Origin: Bin87 sp965261195 | Lineage (GTDB): Bacteria > Chloroflexota > Dehalococcoidia > Lucifugimonadales > UBA3495 | NCBI GenBank assembly: GCA_965261195.1 | Contig: OZ253455.1 | Span: 868,001-932,000 of the forward strand | DNA: 64,000 bases | Reading direction: 5' to 3' | Part shown: positions 25,909-34,831 of the stretch, in pieces | Layout of the letters: each line of letters starts with the position of its first letter | Position numbering within the stretch: position 1 is the stretch's first letter | Position numbers and translations under genes: made by a program | The notes under the pieces: model-generated | What the model saw: the letters and a program-made list of their open reading frames with translations, nothing else | Databases searched by the model: none | What the model was told of the DNA's origin: nothing

Positions 25909-26535
25909 GTGCTAAACAAACCGCCATATCGTCCGCTAACCCAGGAAACGGGCGCCGGTCTGCTCCGGTTGGTAGTCGCTGGGTTGTTGGCTGCGATAGT
26001 CGTGGGTTGCTCAGGCGGGATGCCGGCTGACGATTTCAACCTCTGCAACACGATGCCGGCCGCAGAGGCAGACCGGCGAGCAGACCAGCCTGCTGACGCG
26101 TTGTACGATTTCAACATCCACCTCTACCAGGGTCAGGATGTAGTGGGCGGCGCAGCGGTGGCGCTGTCCGACCTGCGGGGTCAGGCCGTCGTGCTGAACT
26201 TTTGGGCCGGCCTGTGTCCGCCGTGCCGTGCGGAGCTGCCCGAATTCCAAGCGTTTGCCGATGAATATGAAGGTCGAGCATTGGTAGTCGGCGTGGACCT
26301 GGGCCAGTTCTTCAGCCTGGGCAACCAGGACGATGCAACCAAACTGCTCAACGAGTTGTCGGTTACCTACCCGGCGGGATACACCGACGATCCCGCCGTG
26401 GTGCGCGAACTGGGTGTACTGGGATTGCCGGCGACCCTCTTCATCAACGCTGAAGGCCAGTTGCATCGGAAGTGGGTCAGCATTCTCAGCGGCGAGAAGC
26501 TGGCCGAAATTACCGACGAAATGCTGGCCCGATAA
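25909..26535 (+). CDS. TlpA/ResA-like thioredoxin-fold lipoprotein
   Basis: A 208-aa protein with an N-terminal signal and lipobox (AAIVVGC, Cys near residue 35), so probably a membrane-anchored exported thiol-disulfide protein. The redox motif is GLCPPC in VVLNFWAGLCPPCRAELPEF, followed by the cis-Pro loop LGLPATLFIN. TlpA/ResA proteins reduce apocytochromes or maintain exported thiols. The CPPC centre is less usual than CEPC or CPHC. The GTG start at 25909 has no strong binding site. It is followed directly by a tandem-repeat array and an LLM gene. Confidence 0.85.
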   Translation: MLNKPPYRPLTQETGAGLLRLVVAGLLAAIVVGCSGGMPADDFNLCNTMPAAEADRRADQPADALYDFNIHLYQGQDVVGGAAVALSDLRGQAVVLNFWAGLCPPCRAELPEFQAFADEYEGRALVVGVDLGQFFSLGNQDDATKLLNELSVTYPAGYTDDPAVVRELGVLGLPATLFINAEGQLHRKWVSILSGEKLAEITDEMLAR

Positions 26536-26544
26536 CGGGCCAAC

Positions 26545-26648
26545 GGTTTCCCATCCAGGCACGGTTTCCCATCCAGGCACGGTTTCCCATCCAGACCCGG
26601 TTTCCCATCCAGACCCGGTTTCCCATCCAGGCGGTTTCCCATCCAAGC
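26545..26648 (+). repeat. Tandem repeat array, six copies of an 18/16-bp unit
   Basis: GGTTTCCCATCCAGGCAC-type units start at 26545, 26563, 26581 and 26599 (18 bp each), then 26617 and 26633 (16 bp each). Variation is confined to the last four bases. The array fills the whole gap between the TlpA-like stop and the ribosome binding site (AAGGAG) of the LLM gene. Confidence 0.95.
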
Positions 26649-26661
26649 AAGGAGTGTACCA

Positions 26662-27615
26662 ATGCCGAATGACACCGTCACGTTCGGGTGCAACCTCAGC
26701 GTTGATAATTACTGGAACGTGGGCGAATTCGCGCGCCGCGCCGAGGATCTGGGGTTCGACCGGGTAAGCATCGGCGAACACGTTATGGACGGGAAACCGC
26801 CGCGCCCCACCATGATGGGTATACCGGCGATGGCGGCGGCCGCCGGCGCGACCAGCCGCATCCGAGTGCTCACGGGCATCGTAATTGCCCCGCTGTACCA
26901 TCCGGTGCTGCTGGCCAAACTGGTGGCAACGCTGGATCAAATCTCCGGGGGCCGTCTGGACTTTGGCATCGGGGTCAGCGGGCAGCGCGATACCGTGGTG
27001 GAGTTTGAAGCGCTGGAGATACCGGTCAACACCCGTGGCCGTCGCACCGACGAAATGCTGGACGTGATGAAACAGCTGTGGACAGGAGAAAGCGTTTCGC
27101 ATCACGGCAGATTCTTCAACTTCGACGACATCACGTTGCTGCCCAAACCGGCACAGGAGCCGCACCCGCCCATTTGGGTTGCCGGTCGAAGCGACGCAGC
27201 GGTGCGTCGGGCTGCCATCGACGGCGATGGTTGGTATCCCTACCTGTTCACGGTGAACCGCATCCGCCGTTCCAATCAGAATGTCAGAGCTATGGCCGAG
27301 CAGTCGGGCCGCGACCTGAGTAATTACAACTGGGGCCTGAATCAACCAACCGCCATCGACGTTGACCCCGATAAGGCGCTGGCCACGGCGGTGTCCCACG
27401 TTGGGCAGCGTTATGTAACTCCCGAGCGCAGCGCCGAGGACATCGCCCGTGCGTTGTGCATCACCGGCAACGCCGAGGACTGCGTCGGCGCCATCCAGGA
27501 GCGCATCGACGCCGGCGTGCGTGAGTTCATTTTTGGATTCCTGGCCGGCGAACCCGAGGACTATTTCAGGCAGATGGAGCTGTTCTCCAACCGGGTGCTG
27601 CCGCATTTCAGGTAG
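26662..27615 (+). CDS. LLM-class F420/flavin-dependent oxidoreductase
   Basis: A 317-aa luciferase-like (bacterial luciferase superfamily) TIM-barrel enzyme. Typical segments are EFARRAEDLGFDRVSIGEHV, VLTGIVIAPLYHPVLLAK, GRLDFGIGVSGQRD and PPIWVAGRSDAAVRRAA. Such enzymes use reduced F420 or FMN to oxidise or oxygenate organic compounds; the substrate is unknown. Start ATG 26662 with AAGGAG. A second LLM gene follows after 106 bp, then a CMD-like gene, forming a probable catabolic set. Confidence 0.88.
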   Translation: MPNDTVTFGCNLSVDNYWNVGEFARRAEDLGFDRVSIGEHVMDGKPPRPTMMGIPAMAAAAGATSRIRVLTGIVIAPLYHPVLLAKLVATLDQISGGRLDFGIGVSGQRDTVVEFEALEIPVNTRGRRTDEMLDVMKQLWTGESVSHHGRFFNFDDITLLPKPAQEPHPPIWVAGRSDAAVRRAAIDGDGWYPYLFTVNRIRRSNQNVRAMAEQSGRDLSNYNWGLNQPTAIDVDPDKALATAVSHVGQRYVTPERSAEDIARALCITGNAEDCVGAIQERIDAGVREFIFGFLAGEPEDYFRQMELFSNRVLPHFR

Positions 27616-27721
27616 CCGGTTTCAGATATCGATGAACCGGATGGACAGGATTAGGGCATTGGCAGAGTCTGTTATCATCGTGAAAATTTTGACGCCACAG
27701 TGGAACGGTTAAAGACACAAG

Positions 27722-28732
27722 ATGAAATTTGGCATTTACAGTTCCATCGCCGACCCTCCTGCCGGGGAGAATCTGGCGCTGCGTGTTGAGGAAGTGGTTG
27801 CCGAGGCGAAGCTGGCCGAGGCGGTCGGGTTCGATTCCTGCTTTTTCGGAGAGCATCACCAGGACCGGGACGGGTTTTTGCCGTCGCCGCTCATCGTCTC
27901 AGCGGCGGTGGCAGCGCAGACCACCACGCTCAATCTTGGCACCTCGGTAATCCTGCTGCCCCTGCATCATCCGGTGAAGCTGGCCGAGGACGTTATTACC
28001 CTCGACATCGTGTCGCGCGGCCGGTTCATCCTGGGTGTTGGGCTGGGGTATCAACCGGTGGATTTCCGCACTTTTGACGTCCCGGTCGAGCAGCGCGTCA
28101 GCAGGTTTGAAGAGGAGATTGAGATTATTCGCCAGTGCTGGAAGGGCGAGCGGTTCGATTTCTCCGGCGAACACTTCAACCTGGAGGACATCACCATCAC
28201 CCCCCGACCCTACTCGGATCCGGCGCCCCGACTCTGGATCGGCGCCAGCCGAGCGCCGGGAGCGCGGCGGGCCGGCAACATTGCCGACGGTTTCGTCGCG
28301 GGACCCAGCACCGACCTGGAGAGCACCATTGCCCTCACCAGCGCCTACCAACAGGCCGCCGAAGCCGCCGGCAAGGAACCGGTGTTGTGCCTGATGCGCG
28401 ACGCCTGGGTTGCTCCCACCCGCGCCGAGGCCGAGCGGGTCTACGGGCCGGAGGTCATTGACGCCTACAAATACTACTGGCGCAACGGGCTCAACGAATT
28501 CCGCCGCTATCAGACTGAAGCCGAAATTAACCTGACCAACCTGGCGCCCGACCGCCTCATCATTGGTGAGCCTCAGGAAGTTGTGGATGATTTCCACCGC
28601 TGGCAAGAGGCCACCGGCGCGGACTACTTCCTGTTGCGGTTGCGCCACGCCCACTCCGGCGGGCCGCCCCACGAACGCATCATGGACGCCATCCAGCTCT
28701 TTGGCGAAGCAGCCATCCCACACTGCCAGTAA
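27722..28732 (+). CDS. LLM-class flavin-dependent oxidoreductase
   Basis: A 336-aa luciferase-like monooxygenase. The N-terminus MKFGIYSSIADPPAG is followed by LAEAVGFDSCFFGEHHQDRDGF, the LGTSVILLPLHHPVKLAEDV block and RFILGVGLGYQPVDF. The EHHxDRDGF motif groups it with alkanal-type FMN monooxygenases. Substrate unknown. The start ATG has no strong ribosome binding site. Its 3' end is 40 bp from the CMD-like gene, so the two are likely co-transcribed. Confidence 0.88.
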   Translation: MKFGIYSSIADPPAGENLALRVEEVVAEAKLAEAVGFDSCFFGEHHQDRDGFLPSPLIVSAAVAAQTTTLNLGTSVILLPLHHPVKLAEDVITLDIVSRGRFILGVGLGYQPVDFRTFDVPVEQRVSRFEEEIEIIRQCWKGERFDFSGEHFNLEDITITPRPYSDPAPRLWIGASRAPGARRAGNIADGFVAGPSTDLESTIALTSAYQQAAEAAGKEPVLCLMRDAWVAPTRAEAERVYGPEVIDAYKYYWRNGLNEFRRYQTEAEINLTNLAPDRLIIGEPQEVVDDFHRWQEATGADYFLLRLRHAHSGGPPHERIMDAIQLFGEAAIPHCQ

Positions 28733-28772
28733 ACACGCCCTACGCCACCATAACTACACAGGAGAACTGACT

Positions 28773-29333
28773 ATGCCACGCTTTCCCATCGCCGCCCGTG
28801 ACCGGGTGCCAACGGATCAGGTCGCCGCGTTCGACGCGATCGTTTCCTCCCGGGGCGGAGCGGTACCCGAGTTTGGACCCATTGCCGTGCAGCTGCACGT
28901 CCCCGAGATCGCCCAACGCGGCGAGGTACTGCGAGCCTACCTCCGGGCAGAAGGTTCTACATTGCCCGACAATGTGGCTGAGTTGGCGATGATTACGACC
29001 GCCCGTGAGTTGGACTGCCAGTTCATCTGGCACGCCCATGCCGCCGCCGGCCGCCGGGCCGGGTTGAGCGATGCACTGGTGGATGCCCTGCGCGACCAGC
29101 AGGAGTTGCCGGCTTTGTCGTCCGCAGAATCAGCCGTAATCAACTATGGCCGGGAGTTTTTCCGCACGCGGCGGGTATCGCAAGCTACATTCGACGCTGC
29201 ACTGGCGGAGTTTGGCGAGCGCGGCTTGATCGAACTGACCAATCTGATGGGCTACTACTCGGTATTGGCGTTCAACATCAATGCCTTCGAGCAGCTGCCG
29301 CCGGCCTCGGACGAACCGTTCCTGCCGGTCTAG
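28773..29333 (+). CDS. Carboxymuconolactone decarboxylase-like protein
   Basis: A 186-aa paralogue of the protein at 20024-20587 (MPRFPIAARDRVPTDQ against MARLPLASRATSPAGQ), with the same single-Cys site RELDCQFIWHAH. Conserved ExxxxCxxxWxxH features suggest a CMD-type acid/base role without AhpD redox chemistry. Start ATG 28773 with AGGAG upstream. It sits between an LLM oxygenase and tldD and is probably part of the LLM transcript. Confidence 0.78.
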   Translation: MPRFPIAARDRVPTDQVAAFDAIVSSRGGAVPEFGPIAVQLHVPEIAQRGEVLRAYLRAEGSTLPDNVAELAMITTARELDCQFIWHAHAAAGRRAGLSDALVDALRDQQELPALSSAESAVINYGREFFRTRRVSQATFDAALAEFGERGLIELTNLMGYYSVLAFNINAFEQLPPASDEPFLPV

Positions 29334-29354
29334 TCGAAGCCCATCGGGTCAGAC

Positions 29355-30812
29355 ATGGACGAGATTATTGCATCGGCCCTGGATTCGGCGCGTAGCCGTG
29401 GGGCGCAGTACGCGGATGTTCGCATCGTCCACAATCGGGAAGAGCGCATCGTAGTTCGCAATGGCGTCGTGGAAACCCTATCGTCCGACGAATCGGTGGG
29501 CCTCGGGATTCGCGCGCTGTTTGACGGTTCGTGGGGTTTTGCGTCCACGCGGAACCTCACGGTCGCCGCCGCCGACCGCGCCGCCGGCCAGGCGGTGCAA
29601 ATTGCCCGTGCGTCGGCTCGCCACAACGGTACCAGTCGGCGGGTGACCGAAGTGCTGGGTACGCCGGTGAGCAGTCGAGGCGATTACACGACGCCGGTGA
29701 GCATCGACCCGGCCTCCATGGCGTTGGATGACAAGCTCCGGTTGTTGCTCGCGGCCGACCGCGAGATGGCTACCGTCGAGCAGGTCAGTTCCCGGATGGC
29801 CAACCTGATATTCATTCGGGAAGAACGCACTTTTGCTAACACCGAGGGCGCGTTGGTGAATCAAACCATCCACGAGGCCGGCGGCGGCATCCAGGCGACC
29901 GCAGTTGGCGACGGCGAGATTCAGCGCCGTTCGTATCCGCAATCTCACGGACGGCAGCAGGGCTGTGCCGGCTGGGAGTTTATCGTCGCGATGGACTTGC
30001 CCGGCAACGCCCGGCGCACCGCTGAAGAGGCTGCCGAACTACTTACCGCCGCACCCTGTCCCGCCGGAATCACGACCGACCTCATCATTGACAGCAGCCA
30101 GCTGGCGTTGCAAATCCACGAATCCTGCGGCCACGCGGTCGAGCTGGACCGGGCATTGGGTGACGAGGCGGCATTTGCGGGCACATCATTTTTGACACCC
30201 GACCTGCTGCACGGTTTCCGATATGGTTCCGAGCAGGTGAATATCACCGGAGACAGTAGCAGTCCCACCGGGCTGGGCACGTTCGGCTGGGACGACGAGG
30301 GTCTGCCGGCCCAATCCACCGACATCATCCGCAACGGGGAATTCGTGGGCTACCTGATGTCGCGAGAGTCGGCAACCCGGCTGGGTTTGCCCTCCAACGG
30401 TTGTATGCGCGCTGCATCGTGGAATCGCATACCGCTGATCCGCATGACCAACGTAAGCCTCTTGCCGGGTGAGTGGGCGCCGGACGATCTGATTGCTGAC
30501 ACGGACGACGGCATCTACCTGGAGACCAATCGCTCCTGGTCAATCGACGACCGCCGCTACAACTTCCAGTTTGGCACCGAGGTGGGCCGGGAAATCAGGC
30601 GCGGCAAGTTGGGCCGCCTGCTGCGAAATTGCACCTACACGGGAATCACCCCGGAGTTCTGGCGGAGCTGCGACGCAATCTGCGGCCCGGCAAGCTGGCA
30701 ACTTTGGGGAACCCCGCGGTGCGGGAAGGGACAACCCGGCCAGATTGCCCACACCAGCCACGGCGCCAGCCCGGCCCGCTTTCGAGACGTTCGGGTCGGA
30801 GTGATGGGTTAG
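29355..30812 (+). CDS. tldD: TldD-family metalloprotease subunit
   Basis: A 485-aa TldD/PmbA family protein. The zinc-binding motif HESCGH (HExxxH, residues 255-260) and a downstream zinc Cys in PRCGKGQPGQ identify the catalytic TldD subunit. TldD/TldE heterodimers cleave unfolded peptides and process modified peptides such as microcin B17. The segment ARTLNGRY-like found in many TldD proteins is less clear here. Start ATG 29355. It is followed by the tldE partner after 22 bp, an arrangement that makes a functional complex likely. Confidence 0.9.
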   Translation: MDEIIASALDSARSRGAQYADVRIVHNREERIVVRNGVVETLSSDESVGLGIRALFDGSWGFASTRNLTVAAADRAAGQAVQIARASARHNGTSRRVTEVLGTPVSSRGDYTTPVSIDPASMALDDKLRLLLAADREMATVEQVSSRMANLIFIREERTFANTEGALVNQTIHEAGGGIQATAVGDGEIQRRSYPQSHGRQQGCAGWEFIVAMDLPGNARRTAEEAAELLTAAPCPAGITTDLIIDSSQLALQIHESCGHAVELDRALGDEAAFAGTSFLTPDLLHGFRYGSEQVNITGDSSSPTGLGTFGWDDEGLPAQSTDIIRNGEFVGYLMSRESATRLGLPSNGCMRAASWNRIPLIRMTNVSLLPGEWAPDDLIADTDDGIYLETNRSWSIDDRRYNFQFGTEVGREIRRGKLGRLLRNCTYTGITPEFWRSCDAICGPASWQLWGTPRCGKGQPGQIAHTSHGASPARFRDVRVGVMG

Positions 30813-30834
30813 GTACTGCCGCCTGCTGATTGCC

Positions 30835-32166
30835 GTGCTGGGTCGGGACGAAATACGGTCTTTGTTGCGCGAGGCGCTGCGCCACGCCGGGCCTGCCGAC
30901 GCGGACATATACGTGAACGCTTCGGAACAGGCTCTCACCCGTTTCGCCAACAACCGCATCCACCAGAATGTCTATCACGAAGACGCGATTGCCCACATCC
31001 GCGTCGCCAATGGGAAACGTCAAGGGCGGGCCGTCACCAACAATATCTCCGCGAGCGGACTTGCCGATGCGGTGCGCCGGGCCGGTGAGCACGCTCGGTT
31101 GATGCCGGAAGACGGGGACTTTCCGGGTCTGCCCGAACCGAACGCCGCTGCGGAAGTCCAGGGGTGCGATGCTGCAACTGTGTCGTGCGACCCCGACCGG
31201 CGCGCCGCCATCGCCGGTCTGGTTTGCCAGAAAGCCGCCGACGCCCGGCTGGAAGCCGCCGGGTTCTGCCGCACCGGGGTTACCGAACTGGCCGTGGTGA
31301 GTACCCGCGGCGCCGATGCCTACCACGCCGGCACGTTTGCCGGTTTGCTAATCACCGCGCGCGGCGACGATGCCACCGGCTGGTCAAAAGACGGGGGCGG
31401 TCGCATCAACGACATCGACGCCGAATCCCTGGCCGAGGAAGCCATCGGAAAAGCGGTGCGCGGAAGCAATCCGCAACCACTGGAAACCGGCGATTACCCG
31501 GTGGTGCTGGAACATTACGCCGTTGACGATGTGCTGGAAGCGCTCAGCTCCTACGGCATGGGCGCGCAGCTGGTTCAGGACCAACGCAGCTGGATGAACA
31601 GCGTCATCGGGGAGCCGGCCATGAGTTCCCTGGTGTCCATCTGGGACGATGGCGTCGACCCCGCCGGCTGGCCCGTGCCTTTCGACGCAGAGGGTGTGCC
31701 GCGGCAGAGGGTGGACATCGTAACCGATGGCATCGTGCGCGGCCCAGTGCATAACAACTACACGGCCTCCAAAGCCGGCCTGGCGTCGACCGGACATCAG
31801 CGGGGCGCTACTGGCGGCCCCTCTGCCGGCAACCTTTTCATGGCGGGCGGCGACCGCAGTACCGAGCAACTCATTGCATCGGTGGAGATGGGAATCTACG
31901 TTACGCGCTTTTACTACACCCGCCTGGCCCACAGCCGGGGGTGCGTGATGACGGGCATGACGCGCGACGGGACGTTCCTGATTGAAAACGGCGAATTGAC
32001 CACGCCAATCAAGAACCTGCGGTTCACCCAGGGATACGTAGCTGCGCTGGCCGGCTGCCTGGGCCTGTCCAGCCAACCGCAACTGAACCTGAACGAAGCG
32101 GGCGTCGCAGTGCGGGTGCCAGCCGCGTCCCTGTCCAGTTGGCGGTTCACCGGGCAGACGGTCTGA
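30835..32166 (+). CDS. tldE: TldE/PmbA-family protease subunit
   Basis: A 443-aa TldD/PmbA family protein without the HExxxH zinc motif, as expected for the non-catalytic TldE/PmbA partner. The C-terminal DRSTEQLIASVEMGIYVTRF and RFTQGYVAALAGCLG segments are typical. GTG start 30835. It is convergent with the thiolase-like gene 43 bp downstream. Confidence 0.88.
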   Translation: MLGRDEIRSLLREALRHAGPADADIYVNASEQALTRFANNRIHQNVYHEDAIAHIRVANGKRQGRAVTNNISASGLADAVRRAGEHARLMPEDGDFPGLPEPNAAAEVQGCDAATVSCDPDRRAAIAGLVCQKAADARLEAAGFCRTGVTELAVVSTRGADAYHAGTFAGLLITARGDDATGWSKDGGGRINDIDAESLAEEAIGKAVRGSNPQPLETGDYPVVLEHYAVDDVLEALSSYGMGAQLVQDQRSWMNSVIGEPAMSSLVSIWDDGVDPAGWPVPFDAEGVPRQRVDIVTDGIVRGPVHNNYTASKAGLASTGHQRGATGGPSAGNLFMAGGDRSTEQLIASVEMGIYVTRFYYTRLAHSRGCVMTGMTRDGTFLIENGELTTPIKNLRFTQGYVAALAGCLGLSSQPQLNLNEAGVAVRVPAASLSSWRFTGQTV

Positions 32167-32209
32167 ACCGACGCCCGGCAATTCCGTCCAAATCGCTAAA
32201 CTACCGGGA

Positions 32210-33382
32210 CTAATCCGGCCGGCCGAAAATGGCTACGGAGCAGGTGAAGGAGCCGGGCCGTCCGCCCAGGTTGTGGGTGATGCCAAGGTCGGCCTTCTGT
32301 AGCTGGCGACCGCCGGCCTTGCCCTGAATCTGCTTGTACACCTCGTAGATCATGCGGATGCCGCTGGCTCCGATCGGGTGTCCAAAGCACTTCAGGCCGC
32401 CGTCGGTGTTGACCGGCAGGTCGCCTTCCAGTGAGAACGACCCGTTGGCGACGTCGGCGCTGGCCTGACCTCGGGGACTGAAGCCCAAGTCTTCCATGAT
32501 GATTAGCTCAGTGATGGTGAAGCAGTCATGCACCATCGCCAGGTCAATTTCAGCGCGCGGTTCGGTAATACCCGCCTCGGCATAGGCGGCCTGGCTGGCG
32601 CGCTCCGTTTCCGGGAAATGGGTGAAATCCCAATCGTTGCGGAGCACCCCAAACGCACCCACCGCCAAACCCAGCCCCTTGACCAGGATGTAATCATCCC
32701 GCAAAGTTTTGGCAATCTCAGGCGTGGTGATGATTGCAGCGGCGGCGCCGTCGCTGACACCACAGCAGTCGTACAGACCCAGCGGCCACGCAATCATGGG
32801 AGCGTTGATAATCTGGTCTTCGCTGACTTCACGCTGGAAATGCGCCTTTGAGTTCAACGTGCCGTTGTGATGGTTCTTGGACGCAATCTGGGCCAGCGTG
32901 CGTTTGCCATCGTCATAGTCGATGCCATACTGGTGGAAATAGCGGGTGGCGGCCATGGCGAACTGCGCCGGCGGAGGCGTCGGCGGTTCCACATCGGCCC
33001 CGGGCCCGGCGGCGATGGCCAACCCGGAGAAACCACTGTCCTTGAGCTTTTCCACACCCATCGCCAGCACGATGTCGTAAATGCCGGCGGCTACGGCGTA
33101 GCAGGCGTTGCGGAAGGCATCGGTGGCGGTGGCGCAGGCGTTTTCGACGCGGGTGATGGGGATGTAGTCCAGCTTCAACGCCTCGGCCAACGGCTGGCCG
33201 GTGCGGAAGCTGCTCACGGTACCCAACCAGGCGGCCTGGATGTCGTCCGACCCCAGCCCAGCATCTTCATAGGCTTCGTAGGCGGCTTCAACCATCAGGT
33301 CCGCGGCCGACGCATCCCAACGCTCGCCGAAGCGGGTACATCCCATTCCCACGACGGCAACTCGGTCTCGTATTCCGCTCAT
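32210..33382 (-). CDS. Thiolase-like acetyl-CoA acetyltransferase (SCP2-type)
   Basis: A 390-aa thiolase-superfamily protein. The nucleophilic Cys lies in RVENACATATDAF (C83) and the C-terminal His in CFGHPIGASGIRM; GSFTCSVAIFG near the end carries a second Cys. The short form with CATATDAF resembles SCP-X/SCP2-like thiolases of unknown substrate. Such genes are abundant in SAR202 and actinobacterial sterol- or acyl-side-chain catabolism. The start ATG at 33382 keeps AAGGAG upstream. The IS66 left end is only 18 bp upstream of the start codon, so the native promoter has been displaced. Confidence 0.87.
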   Translation of the reverse strand: MSGIRDRVAVVGMGCTRFGERWDASAADLMVEAAYEAYEDAGLGSDDIQAAWLGTVSSFRTGQPLAEALKLDYIPITRVENACATATDAFRNACYAVAAGIYDIVLAMGVEKLKDSGFSGLAIAAGPGADVEPPTPPPAQFAMAATRYFHQYGIDYDDGKRTLAQIASKNHHNGTLNSKAHFQREVSEDQIINAPMIAWPLGLYDCCGVSDGAAAAIITTPEIAKTLRDDYILVKGLGLAVGAFGVLRNDWDFTHFPETERASQAAYAEAGITEPRAEIDLAMVHDCFTITELIIMEDLGFSPRGQASADVANGSFSLEGDLPVNTDGGLKCFGHPIGASGIRMIYEVYKQIQGKAGGRQLQKADLGITHNLGGRPGSFTCSVAIFGRPD

Positions 33383-33400
33383 CGCGTCACTCCTTATTTC

Positions 33401-34831
33401 GTAACTGTTCAGGGTTGAGGGGAAGTGAGTAATTGTCGGCAGGCGGTGAGGGGGTTCAAGCCCTGGGCCCGCCAGGTGCCGAAGATTGACGCCAGCGTCA
33501 TCTTGGTTGCAGTGCCCTGGTTTGAGCGCGTGCCACCACTGATCTTCCGGCTGACCACTACCGGGCGCAGGCTGCGTTCGGCGGCGTTATTGTCCGGCGG
33601 CGCCGCCGGTTCAGCCACGAAGACGAAGAGCTCTTTGACGTGGCGTTCAATGCGTCGGCATAGCTTGGCCTGGGTTGCCGATGGGTCATCCAGGTAGGGT
33701 CGGCAGATGGACAGCAGCCGTTGTTCCAGGGCCAGCTGGGTCGCCCGCCGTCGCTGCTGCGACGGGTGCGTGAAGGCCTTGGCCTGGACATAGAGACGGT
33801 GGACGGCGTCGGCCCACTGTGCCAGTGGCGCGTCATCAGGGTAGAGAGTACGCCGGTCGTGGATGTCCCGCAGCAGGTGAGCCCAGCAGCGTTGTTTGGG
33901 GCCGTCGTAGTGGTGGTAGGCGGCGTAGAAGTCGCTGACCAGCACACCGGATAACTCCTCGCCCAGGACTTCATCCACCACCGCCTTGCCCCGACCCCGT
34001 CGCAGGAAGTACCGCTCGGTGGGAGTGCTGAAGGTCCAGACGTAGCCGTTGCTGCCGTTCTCCCGCCAACCGGTCTCATCGGCATGGACCACCGGACTGC
34101 CTCGGATCCGTTCCACTATATCGGCCATCGCAGCCTGGGCCTGCTGAGCCACCCGCTTCGTGGCGTCCACGATGGCGCCCGTGCTGAGGCGCAGCCCATG
34201 CACGGCGCCCAGGTACCACCGGATGGTGCGGAAGGGCAGCCGGGCCTCTTCCCTAAGCGCGGCAATCAGACTCATTACGTTGATCCCCAGACGCTGCCGC
34301 CCCAGCGCCACGCCGTCCAGTTGCGCCGGTGGCACACAGCGGCGTCGGCAGCCCGGGCAGACGCGGGCGATGTAAGCGTGCTCGGTAATCTGCACCGGAA
34401 CTTGGGGCAGGTCAATGACTTCCCGAGTGCGCTGGGTCCAGCCGCCGGCCAGCTGAGTTCCGCAGTCGGGGCACTGTTCCAACGCGTGCTCCACCCGCCG
34501 GGTCGGCGTCATGCGGGTACGGGCAAAACCGTGGGGACGGCGCTGGCGTGGCCCTTTGGGCTGGGCCGGTTTCCGCTCGGCTTTGGGCTTCAGACCGGGC
34601 ATCCGACCCGAGCCGCTTGGCTTGGCCGGCCCCTCCAATTGGGCAATCCGTTTCTCCAACCGCTCGATGATCGCCTGTTGCCGGACGATAATGGCAATCA
34701 GGGCATCGCGGTCGGCAGTCTTGAGGTCAATTTCCGTATCCATACCCACTATATGACACAACCACCACCGGCAGCGCAAGGCTCCCAGAACCCCTTTCGG
34801 CCAATCCACCTCACCAACTCTGAACAGTTAC
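33401..34831 (-). mobile_element. IS66-type insertion sequence, copy 1
   Basis: A 1431-bp element with inverted ends GTAACTGTTCAGGGTTG (left) and the complement of GTAACTGTTCAGAGTTGG (right). It holds a single transposase gene of the IS66 TnpC type, with no tnpA/tnpB, as in ISBst12-like members. No 8-bp target duplication is seen: left flank CTTATTTC, right flank GGTTTCAG. The right end cuts into an IS5 remnant. Confidence 0.9.
33409..34743 (-). CDS. IS66-family transposase (copy 1)
   Basis: A 444-aa DDE transposase. An N-terminal coiled-coil (IIERLEKRIAQLEG) leads to a zinc-binding region (CPDCGTQL...CPGCRRRC) and the DDE core: VVHADETGWR, VSDFYAAYHHY and NNAAERSLRPVVVSRK. It ends QLLTSPQP. 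Start ATG 34743 (MDTEIDLK). It is almost identical to copy 2 at 48802 but lacks a 7-aa duplication in the coiled coil. The frame is intact and probably active. Confidence 0.92.
   Translation of the reverse strand: MDTEIDLKTADRDALIAIIVRQQAIIERLEKRIAQLEGPAKPSGSGRMPGLKPKAERKPAQPKGPRQRRPHGFARTRMTPTRRVEHALEQCPDCGTQLAGGWTQRTREVIDLPQVPVQITEHAYIARVCPGCRRRCVPPAQLDGVALGRQRLGINVMSLIAALREEARLPFRTIRWYLGAVHGLRLSTGAIVDATKRVAQQAQAAMADIVERIRGSPVVHADETGWRENGSNGYVWTFSTPTERYFLRRGRGKAVVDEVLGEELSGVLVSDFYAAYHHYDGPKQRCWAHLLRDIHDRRTLYPDDAPLAQWADAVHRLYVQAKAFTHPSQQRRRATQLALEQRLLSICRPYLDDPSATQAKLCRRIERHVKELFVFVAEPAAPPDNNAAERSLRPVVVSRKISGGTRSNQGTATKMTLASIFGTWRAQGLNPLTACRQLLTSPQP

Noticed and set aside
26545..26648. Possible CRISPR array or coding repeat
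   Set aside because: 18-bp units have no spacers; the small frame through them has no ribosome binding site and the following gene has its own.
32167..32209. Terminator between tldE and the thiolase-like gene
   Set aside because: No stable stem followed by a T run is visible in the 43-bp gap.
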